From assembly GCA_027924585.1 (NCBI GenBank), contig BSBM01000372.1, positions 36,902,501 to 36,966,500 on the forward strand: 64,000 nucleotides of DNA. Reading direction: 5' to 3'. The notes beneath the pieces were generated by a model. It saw nothing but the letters and a program-made list of their open reading frames with translations, was not told the DNA's origin and searched no databases. A program made the translations under genes and the position numbers. This DNA comes from Larix kaempferi (lineage: Eukaryota; Streptophyta; Pinopsida; Pinales; Pinaceae). This document shows, one piece after another, positions 57,401-64,000 of this stretch (within the stretch, counting starts at the first letter, position 1; each line of letters opens with the position of its first letter).

Positions 57401-59540
57401 TATCATAATTACATTGCACTTTCAGAGAATTCCACTGAGTTGTTTAAAACATATAAAAATCAAAATTAAATAAGCTCACAGAAGCATTTAGGTTCCAGGC
57501 AATATTGGTTAACTTGGAAAATAATAGGTTAAGGATACAAATTGTAAAGTTGCTTCTATCTAGGTACCAATACAAATCAAAAATAAAAAATCAGAGATGA
57601 AGATAATAATGCAATAAGTTTTGTAAAATAATTGGGAAAAAACGCACTTTCAGGCCTTTGTAGCCATAAATCTTCCCATGTTCCCCAACAAAATGTTGCA
57701 TGTACTCTGGGCTGAATGATAAGCTTTGATCCTCCAGTCCCTTTGTATCTTGCATCTCCTCTGGGGTGCTCACTACATTGAACCAAAACATAAATGTTGC
57801 TAAATCCATCAACAAATTACTAAATAAAATTTACACAAGCAACTTGCAAGTTGGCAAATATGGGAGAAATGACTCATGTAAGAAAGGTTTAGAAGATTAA
57901 TGACAGTAAATGCACAAGTATCATACAATGCAACACTCTAGGGAGTAGAAAAGATGGATTCTCATAAATGGTGGAAATCCTAAGATGCATGTCATAGAAG
58001 AATAGCAGTCCCAGGATGTCATTCAACAGATATGGTGCATAACAACCATATTAAAAGAGCAATTAATTTCAATTTAAAGGGAACTCGGAAGCCTCATTCT
58101 CTCATTAATGGATTCAGACTAATAACATTCTACAGAAAATATTTCAGCATTTTCTTCTCTAAATCTTATGTACTATTAGGTATAAACTGGATATAGATAT
58201 ACATTAGATAGATTTTATTTTAAAATGTACAGGAGATCAGGGCTATATGGGACAGAATAGTTACAACAGTAGGTGGCCCGCCTTTCTAGGTCTACAAATA
58301 GCTATCCATGATAAATCAGAAATGAAATCCAGAGAGTAAAAGAAGACTATAACTGTGAAGGAAGAGATAATAATAAAAAATGGTAAAGAATACATATGTA
58401 AAAGGGAATGAGATAGGAAAGAATATTGCACTTAGAGAAGATAACAGAAAAAAAGACGAGTATAGGACAAATTCAAAGAAAACTAAACAGAAAGGTTTCA
58501 AATTAGCAAAGACAGGTATGATAAAAAAGACAAAATGTAGGATACACAAATAAAAGATGGTAATAAAAGGGTACAAGGACAGCTCACAGGAATATTCAAG
58601 CAATTCCTACAGTAGATAAGGATTTAATTGGTGTAAATATAATACATAAAAATAACTAGCTAATTAGATCATAGCCATATTGAATATCAAACTACAAAAG
58701 CAAACACAAAAGGAAATAGATGTTTACAATGAATAGTAACAGGTACATTGATCTTGACACCAGGAAATAGGAATTAGAGAGACCAAATCAGCTGATTCCT
58801 ACAGATAAATAAAGGCTTATGTTCCCATTGGTGGGTAGATCAGATTTATGCTATATAAGCCTATGTAGTTCCAATAGTAAGACTGAAGTGACTGGTTATT
58901 AATTTTTTTGTATGCAGAAACCAAATTATAGATTAATCCCACCTGACCAGAGCTCAGGACCAGTGGAATCCAATTCATTAAAAGTGTTGCGATTTCAGGG
59001 AGATAATACCCAACACAGACAGAGGCACTTGACGACAATTCGGCAACAAAAGACAAACCTTCATTGCTGCAAAGTATGAAATGGATAGCAGAAAGCAGGC
59101 AAATGTTTGACTTTGAAGGAAGTTTGTATCATATATAATATATTGACAAAAATATACTGTTTTTTACCCATCAATGAGGCCATAAGCCCTACTAGGGCAT
59201 AAAGATAAAATAATTGCCACACTTATTTTATATATAGAGGAATATGAAGAAAGCACCGTTCAGATTTAGTGAAGGCTGTGATTTATCCAGAATTAATATA
59301 AGGATTTATGATGACAAACAGTGGCATCAAACAAGATTTATCCAAATCAATATAATGATTTAGTAGATTTACAATGACAAACAGTGGCATCAAACAAAAC
59401 ACTTTAGTTGAAACTTGAAAGGTTTACTGTACAATAATACATACATAAAAAATACACATAAAAGCTTCATCTTAGAGAACAGTAAGTAATTAGTGTACCA
59501 AGATGAAGTGATATGCAGTCATTTGCTTCAATTCCTGTGT
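47740..59540 (-). CDS. HAG2: Type B histone acetyltransferase catalytic subunit (HAT1/HAG2-like), partial gene
   Basis: Nine exons, in coding order: 59540-59499, 57772-57648, 49847-49779, 49656-49609, 49515-49439, 49336-49222, 49043-48962, 48778-48618 and 48495-47740. The joined frame is open for about 491 residues, and every phase agrees. Type B HATs acetylate newly made histone H4 (Lys5, Lys12) before chromatin assembly, working with an RbAp46/48-type WD40 partner. Family landmarks in order are DTGIEANDCI, HGKIYGYKGLK, SFHAYVDIQYESKFE, EPLVLLFVEGSQPIEQDD, GFCTVYRFYHYPD, the acetyl-CoA loop PPCQGKGHG and the catalytic-glutamate region VTVEEPSE. All introns are GT-AG except one GC-AG. The first exon (about 30 residues by family comparison) was not found and likely lies right of 64000. 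Introns of 7.8 kb and at least 4.4 kb contain transposon debris. The gene looks intact. Confidence 0.9.
48618..48778 (-). CDS. HAG2: HAG2-like exon 9
   Basis: 161 nt encoding SQPIEQDDPKWEMYIRIQ through LLGFCTVYRFYHYPDTT and RLRISQ, the central beta strands of the GNAT fold. Acceptor CTTACAG, donor CAG|GTTAAG. Confidence 0.92.
48962..49043 (-). CDS. HAG2: HAG2-like exon 8
   Basis: 82 nt encoding IYRLELSDPQIREWHARLEP and LVLLFVE, ending in phase 1. Donor GAAG|GTGAGA. Confidence 0.9.
49222..49336 (-). CDS. HAG2: HAG2-like exon 7
   Basis: 115 nt encoding KMIHSEGERIATREVSIDKA and a less conserved serine-rich linker ending TTSSEE. Acceptor CTGTACAG, donor GAGGTGAAT. Confidence 0.87.
49439..49515 (-). 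CDS. HAG2: HAG2-like exon 6
   Basis: 77 nt encoding RIFGRCLVEDRNAFIQSFSS and NSQSI, ending in phase 2. Donor CCA|GTATGT. Confidence 0.87.
49609..49656 (-). CDS. HAG2: HAG2-like exon 5
   Basis: 48 nt encoding EGKSEKEATDLTDLMK. Acceptor CAAACAG, donor AAG|GTAAAC. Confidence 0.87.
49779..49847 (-). CDS. HAG2: HAG2-like exon 4, followed by a GC-AG intron
   Basis: 69 nt encoding IDVWLNALSFHAYVDIQYES and KFE. The donor is GAG|GCAAGTAT, a classical GC donor, and no in-frame GT donor is available. The acceptor of the preceding 7.8-kb intron is GACTGCAG. Confidence 0.9.
50195..51188 (+). pseudogene. LINE 3' fragment (post-RT region and RNase H) in the intron
   Basis: Bases 50210-50300 read LWGFWLARNSQIFEVKF. 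Bases 50330-50530 and 50540-50760 encode an RVT_3-type RNase H: CGLAQTISEFMALRL, a stop, then INPIQIFHDSLLVINWMFGN, VQNIQLRALDCQLKEIAASF and FRELNMEADSLSKDGQ. These match the C-terminal RNase H of plant LINE ORF2. About 420 bp of 3' UTR end in eight As (51181-51188). It is antisense to the host gene and 5'-truncated. Confidence 0.82.
53108..53183. repeat. 38-bp tandem duplication
   Basis: Two copies, 53108-53145 and 53146-53183, starting TGGAGCCCTTTTTACAG. Confidence 0.85.
53778..55222. repeat. Two tandem 280-bp repeats, the second split by a transposon
   Basis: Copy 1 is 53778-54057. Copy 2 starts at 54058 with the same GTATTA...ATGTGGAAC opening, breaks at about 54201, and resumes at about 55036 with GAAAACCATCAATGG and ends near 55222 (GGATTATTCACAACACAC). 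The copies are clearly homologous but diverged. The repeat family is not identified. Confidence 0.75.
54202..55035. mobile_element. hAT-like non-autonomous DNA transposon (834 bp)
   Basis: Ends are near-matching inverted repeats, TAAGTTACCAG on the left and CTGGTAACATAGG on the right. The flanks AAAACCAC (54194-54201) and AAAACCAT (55036-55043) form a 7-of-8 direct repeat, the size produced by hAT transposases. The repeat copy it interrupts becomes continuous when it is removed. No transposase frame is present. The interior is full of GGATCC and CGGATACG palindromes. Superfamily assignment is inference from duplication length. Confidence 0.6.
56660..57150 (+). pseudogene. Ty3/gypsy (Athila-like) aspartic protease fragment in the intron
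   Basis: The plus strand reads LRINSSLLHNCMLDFKASNN and VMPSEIMKK, then MDSHNVEMCGITEELELSFA, SMVMDIMVSNVLEDWGILLS and GGSIEMYISYVVI. This fits the retropepsin region of Athila/Tat-type elements, whose active site D-S-G-A-S-V-N-V-M has become D-F-K-A-S-N-N-V-M. A stop after MKK and lack of flanking gag or RT show that it is a fragment. Confidence 0.72.
57648..57772 (-). CDS. HAG2: HAG2-like exon 3
   Basis: 125 nt encoding STPEEMQDTKGLEDQSLSFS, PEYMQHFVGE and HGKIYGYKGLK, the conserved N-terminal HAT1 domain. Acceptor AATGTAG, donor AAA|GTGCGT. Confidence 0.92.
57773..59498 (-). other. Intron 2 of the HAG2-like gene (1.7 kb)
   Basis: AT-rich and without a recognised element. A segment at 58933-59047 has exon-like borders but does not match the HAT1 family (see rejected items). 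Confidence 0.65.
59499..59540 (-). CDS. HAG2: HAG2-like exon 2
   Basis: 42 nt encoding TGIEANDCISLHL with split codons at both ends (phase 2 in, phase 1 out). Acceptor TTGTTGCAG, donor CTTG|GTACAC. It matches the D-T-G-V-E-A-N-E-C segment typical of plant members. Confidence 0.83.
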
Positions 59541-61279
59541 CTGCAACAACAATAAAATTCTCGTTAGACTTGCTGAAACTGTGCACTCACAGTAAATAAA
59601 ACAATTTGATAATAAATCCAAAGTGATGGAGAACAACCCAATAAGCCATGCTATATCCTCTGACGAGGGTCCTAATTCCCATGCACGAAACAACATCAAT
59701 AATACTCAAAATATGTCACAAGGGCAATTGGTATGCAGATTAGACCAGTGAGGTGAAAGGGACTTATATATAGTGAGAAAGATTAAATATTTAAGTTCCC
59801 ATTGCAGGGTACAAACATCCGCAATATTAATGTATTCATGTGTTGTGTGAAGATGGTGCAGTGGTGTGGAAGAGTCATTGAACCCACTTATTTCCTAACA
59901 AAGAAAGTATCATCTTTATGTTTCTGCATCATTTGATTCATGGCTAACAATATACAGCAATGTATAGCAATCACTTGAGACAAGTTCAGTCAACTTTTTG
60001 AATATAATTCATCGCAGCTGCTACCATGAATAAGTATAAGAATTGGACTGGGTAGAGTGGATCTTTATGGGCCGTTCTTTGCTTTACCCCTCACATTGAT
60101 AGCTTGTAGTTTAATGAACAATCTCACAAGCAACTCAAAGCTGCATAAGAATACTGGATAACTTAGTGGATATTTTCGTTGGCAGTTTCATGCCTTGATT
60201 TTACCATCACAAACTTCAGTCAATGTCTGCACAGTAACATATCCTGCATAATGGGAACTTTTGCTTACTAAGTCATACTTAGTTGGATTTCAAGTGAGCC
60301 GGCAAAGCTTGAACATGTCAAAGTGTTCATTATCAGAGTTCAGAAGTCCATCAGGCCTTCTAGGCCCTTTTTTTTATTTTTTTGTACCACATGTTCATAC
60401 CCCCCCAAGGAGATTGTAATAAAATGTGCTAGCATGGTAACTTTATGTAAAAGACTCGGCTTCCTAGGACTTGAACATTAATCCGACTAGCCCAAAGTAT
60501 TTTTTTCCTTGGAAATTATTTGTTGTTGAACAAACGACTAATAATTTTCGAGTTTTTCACTCAATCCTCCAAAGTTGGGGTGGTCGGTGTGGTGTTTAGG
60601 CCTTAGAAAGTTATTAGCGCCTAAGTGTCAGTGTATTAAACCATGCTAGGCATTATTTTTGAGTCATATGGACATGTATTAGGTCCCCCTAGGTTTTTTT
60701 TAAGTTCCGAGAAAAAAATATTTTTCTGTCAAAACAAGCCATTTTTTAATGCTTTGATTTAAAAATTGAAAAAGTGATAAAAGTGTGGTCTAGGGGTCTT
60801 TTTGGCCATGGGGGTGCTCATTTTCTAACCTAGAGCACCCACTTCCCTAAGTGTTTGAGCACTTTATTTTTCATTTATTTCACAAAAGGTCAAAAAAATA
60901 AAAATAAAAAGTGAGAAAAAAATGAAAAATATCAAAAATCAAATTCCTAATTCATGGAGATTTGTAAGAGTTTTTGGATCAGCTATGTGAAGGGGGGTGT
61001 TAGAGATGATTTATGACACATTTGGGGCAGCACTAAACAAGGGATCATTTCCCCATGACTTGGGCGCATTTCCCCGTGAGGGGGGGTGCATTTCCAAAGA
61101 GAGAAGGCCCTTCATTTATGGAATGTTGCAGCTATAATTTAGGCCCTATTTGGGCTGATTTTTGGGCAGCCCAAAAGGAGGAGGCAGCCCTAATCAAGCC
61201 ACACATTATGGCATAACTCCCTCACCCATGCGCCCTCCTCTCCTTCACTAGTGCGCCCCCCTCCCTCTCTCCCTTTTTC

Positions 61280-61347
61280 TATAAATTGAGAGCACCTCTC
61301 TCATTCCAAACTAGTTAGAGTTGGAATGAGAGAAGTTGGAATGAGAG
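61280..61347 (+). promoter_or_regulatory. TATA box followed by a two-choice hairpin
   Basis: TATAAATT at 61280-61287 is followed by CTCTCATTCCAA (61298-61309), whose perfect 12-base complement TTGGAATGAGAG occurs twice, at 61321-61332 and 61336-61347. The tandem unit is TTGGAATGAGAGAAG. The context suggests the U3/R part of an unclassified LTR on the plus strand. Confidence 0.5.
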
Positions 61348-62481
61348 AAGGCTTGCTATTGTAATTTGTTATATTTTGCATTGAGAATAAAAAAAGCTTT
61401 GGAGGCTGAAATGCGTAGTGCCTTTGTGTGTGGATCAACATTGTTATGATGTTCATGAGGTAACTTGTTTCTTTTTGCAATTTCTTGTTTACTCTTGATA
61501 TAGATCTTGCCTCAAGGATTCCTCAAAATAAATAGGAATAGGAATTGTAAGTAAGTTTACTTTCATTTCTATTTTTTCATGTATGTTTAGAGATCAAAGA
61601 GTTGCATGCTAAATAAGTTTATTTTCATGCTATTTTAATCTATTTTTATGTGTTTTCAAGATCTCACGGTTGTGCAAGTTTTGTGACTAAGTTTCAGAGT
61701 ATCTAGCTTGGAGGAAGTTTGGATCTAGTGTGACTCCACTCCATCTTCAACAACTTTCAAGAACATTGTCCCTCGACACTCCACGAAGAAGCCTTTTTTG
61801 TTTGATCTTTCTGGCAACAAGCTTTGCTCTCTTTACTCTTTCTCTTCTTAAAATTATTTTCTTCTTGGTTACTAGTTTTTTTATACTTTCAAATCTTATT
61901 TGTTTAATAAGCTTATCAAAAGAACAGATCTGATTTTTATGCATAGATCCAAGGTAGTTTAAAAGTTATCATTTCTTTTGTTGGATCTTGCTTTGAAGTG
62001 TCTTAAGTAAATTATTCAAGCCAAATTTTAAGTTTATTTAAAGGTTTCTTTTCTTCAAATTTTTAAAGTTTAGATCAAGCAACTAAGTTCTTCATTGGTT
62101 GCCTTTTCAAGGTTGTCCAAGACCCTAAGAGGGTTGGCTTTCTAGCCAATCCATCTTAGGTCATTTGCTTTAGATAACTAGTTTCTTAACTTATAATTTT
62201 TTAAGCATTTTTTTATTTTGCCCAAGTCACTTTTAAAGTGATTTTGGGCACTTTTTGCTACTAATTTGTTTGCTGATTATTGTTACATGACAGCAGAAAG
62301 AAGTCCTTGAAGCACTCATTTTGACCATATTGGACAATCCAAGACTTCCTTGAACCTTACCTTTCCTTCCCAACTTTGCCTCCATTATTTGTAACCTCGT
62401 TTCTCCAAGATCTATAAGGAGAAAGAAGAGTTCTTTCACTTCAAAATTTGGCATTGTAATATTGTAATAAAAGTATTTTTG

Positions 62482-62506
62482 GAAGCAAGCTCACAAAGCT
62501 TGCTTC
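62482..62506. repeat. Perfect 10-bp hairpin
   Basis: GAAGCAAGCT-CACAA-AGCTTGCTTC, just upstream of the purine tract at 62511-62524. It could be a 3' end hairpin of a transposon; its role is unknown. Confidence 0.7.
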
Positions 62507-62527
62507 TCATCCCCCCAGGGGGGGTTG

Positions 62528-63090
62528 GTGTCGGTTCAATTTTTGTGGATGTTGTCATTTTCAACATAATAATTTTCACATTAGCTTAAATTAACTAAAA
62601 TCAACCAAGACTAATTAAAATTTAACGTCGTGGTCCAATCCAAATATTGGGCCATTGACTCTCTCAGGACTTATGAACCTTTTCATCTTGTTTTTGCAGA
62701 CCGTATATTTTTTCATTACAAATTGTTTTATTTGTTTTGCAAAAGTAATCGGATACTAACCCACTACTTCGATAGTGTAGTAATTAGAAAACATTTCATT
62801 TTTTCGGTCATTTACTTTTTTTAATTAACCCCCCTTGCTTTCCTGAAGTACAATTTCAAGATAAGGGCTTGCCCGAGTATTGACCAAAAGAGAGACTCTT
62901 GGAGTTTTTAATAAACAAGAAAACCATGTTTTAAACTTTTAAAATTAACAAGGCTTTGTCCTCGTATGCTCTAGATCACTGCAGCTTTGACTGAACATGC
63001 TAATCAAACCAGAAAGGGACTTAGTGACTAGTAATTAGTCTAACACTTCCTAATTAACCTTCCTTATACAAAAATCTAGCGTATCGATTT
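62528..63090 (+). repeat. Candidate gypsy LTR with flanking purine tract and PBS-like site
   Basis: A CAGGGGGGGTTGG tract precedes TGTCGGTTCAATTTTT at 62528. At about 63094 TGGCATTGTGTGGGGA resembles a decayed TGGCGCCGTTGCCGGGGA (Asp tRNA type) site, preceded by GATTTT as in many Athila/Tat elements. No second LTR copy is visible, so the limits and identity are uncertain. Confidence 0.35.
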
Positions 63091-63809
63091 TTGGCATTGT
63101 GTGGGGAAATTCCTCAAAGAAAGCGGGAACCACTGGGTAGTGACATCGGGATACTGTTAGACTACACCCTCATTTGGTGTAGTGTTGAAGACCTCTTGAA
63201 GACTCCGATCCAGCCCACATTTCTAAGTGAGGAGCCACCTTGCCATAATCCAAACATATTTCTAGTACCTCACGATAGATTGGAAATCCCCCTCCCCCTA
63301 ATAATCCACGCATCTTCATATTAATTTAAAATTGACCAAGAACATTTGTACAACATTTCATTTCAAGCATTAAAAACAACATTTTATTTGACTCTATTAT
63401 CAGCACTAGTCTTTTTGTTTTATCGTTACAATTTATATTTAATTTCTATCATGTGTTGAATGGATTGATAAACATGTTTAATCTCTATATTGCTTAAATC
63501 TTTATGTTGATATGCTTTCAAATTATATTGCAAATCTCTTGTGTCAGTTTCATTGTTTAAAAAAACTCCTACAAAACTAACTCATCCACCAAAACTAGCT
63601 AGCTTAATCAACCTTAGCAACCTTTAGGGTCCGCCCCCCTTGGCTTCGTTAGGAATTTGCCTAAACGGAGGAATCAAGAATCAAGTGACAATACTTGACT
63701 CAAGGCTTGCCCCCAAGGACACACTTAGTGGCTTGAAGATTTCTGCCACATTAACCCCAGGTGTGTTTCAGGCGACAACAGGAACCATGATGTGACATAT
63801 AAATTGGAG

Positions 63810-63996
63810 CTCCCAATATTTAGCAGATTAGCTACAAAAGGTGAAGAATCAGTGATTAGAGTAAAAGTAGGATTAATGCATCCTGCATAATGGGAAACGT
63901 GATAAATGTCAATTAAAGCTCTCTGTATTAACTATTAAGCAAATTAGCTACAAAAGTTGACAGATCAATGGTTAGAGGAAAAGTACGATTAATGCC
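63810..63996. repeat. Diverged tandem duplication near the right edge
   Basis: Two blocks, 63810-63880 and 63918-63996, share TTAGCTACAAAAG, then ATCA(A/G)TG and AAAAGTA(G/C)GATTAATGC. The spacing is about 113 bp. Confidence 0.7.
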
Positions 63997-64000
63997 AAAA

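Larger units (their letters stand above)
49848..57647 (-). other. 7.8-kb intron 3 of the HAG2-like gene
   Basis: The intron contains, left to right, a plus-strand LINE 3' fragment, a 28-bp near-copy of last-exon sequence (51390-51417), a C-run at 51471-51480, a possible PBS-like TGGTATGGGAGC (about 52950), a 38-bp tandem duplication, a 280-bp tandem repeat split by a hAT-like element and an Athila-like protease fragment. Stretches 51190-52940, 53190-53770 and 55230-56660 show nothing recognisable. Confidence 0.75.
59541..64000 (-). other. Intron 1 of the HAG2-like gene, running off the right edge
   Basis: No exon was found in 4.4 kb. It contains an LTR-like promoter and hairpin (61280-61350), a perfect 10-bp hairpin (62482-62506), a purine tract followed by an LTR-like start (62511-62530), a candidate Asp-type primer-binding site (about 63094), and a diverged tandem duplication (63810-63880 and 63918-63996). 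Other stretches, including 59560-60560, show nothing recognisable. Confidence 0.6.

Noticed and set aside
58933-59047. Exon-like segment in intron 2 (acceptor TTTGCAG, donor CAG|GTGGGA)
   Set aside because: Its open frame (NEGLSFVAELSSSASV) does not match the HAT1 family, and the annotated exons join in phase without it. An alternative exon cannot be excluded.
60241-63896. 17-bp direct repeat ATCCTGCATAATGGGAA at 60241-60257 and 63880-63896, suggesting a 3.6-kb LINE-type insertion
   Set aside because: The right copy lies between the two blocks of a local tandem duplication, there is no A-tail next to it, and a 17-bp chance match in AT-rich sequence of this size is not negligible.
1-64000. 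CRISPR arrays, tRNA or rRNA genes, bacterial-type operons
   Set aside because: No cloverleaf-like, rRNA-like or spacer-repeat pattern was found; the tandem arrays lack unique spacers of even length.

Overview
The window looks like nuclear DNA of a seed plant with a large, repeat-filled genome, most likely a gymnosperm (conifer-like). Support: layered nests of decayed LTR retrotransposons, a host gene with introns from under 100 bp to more than 7.8 kb, pervasive C-to-T decay of transposon reading frames, and no bacterial-type operons. I saw no rRNA, tRNA or CRISPR array. The species call is inference.

Layout. Bases 1-4651 are a minus-strand Ty1/copia element (5' LTR on the right, pol running off the left edge) that carries a 1.44-kb LINE-like insertion. 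Bases 4713-46407 are one non-LTR retrotransposon (LINE) of about 6 kb on the plus strand, bounded by an identical 18-bp target duplication and split into four pieces by three LTR retrotransposons. Element A is 5460-15105, element B is 16762-28881 and element C is 30344-44274. Element A contains a solo LTR (10169-10813). Element C contains a fourth LTR element, D (36183-40635). Target-site duplications support every junction except the left edge of A, where a 6-bp deletion explains the loss. The order of events is LINE, then A, B and C, then D and the solo LTR.

Element types. B is a Ty3/gypsy element with gag, protease, reverse transcriptase, RNase H, integrase and a long extra reading frame after pol. 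D is a Ty3/gypsy element whose reverse transcriptase and integrase cores are deleted. A and C are diverged members of one large non-autonomous family without pol. They share LTR architecture, a conserved U3 motif, many short hairpins (some covarying) and a remnant zinc-knuckle frame near the 3' LTR, but carry unrelated GC-rich repeats just after the primer-binding site.

Bases 46426-47739 are AT-rich flank with a 125-bp tandem duplication. From 47740 to 59540 the minus strand carries nine exons of a type B histone acetyltransferase gene (HAT1/HAG2-like). The first coding exon was not found and probably lies beyond base 64000. Its introns hold a LINE 3' fragment, a hAT-like miniature transposon inside a tandem repeat, an Athila-like protease fragment and LTR-like sequence. 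This host gene is the only probably functional protein-coding gene in the window.
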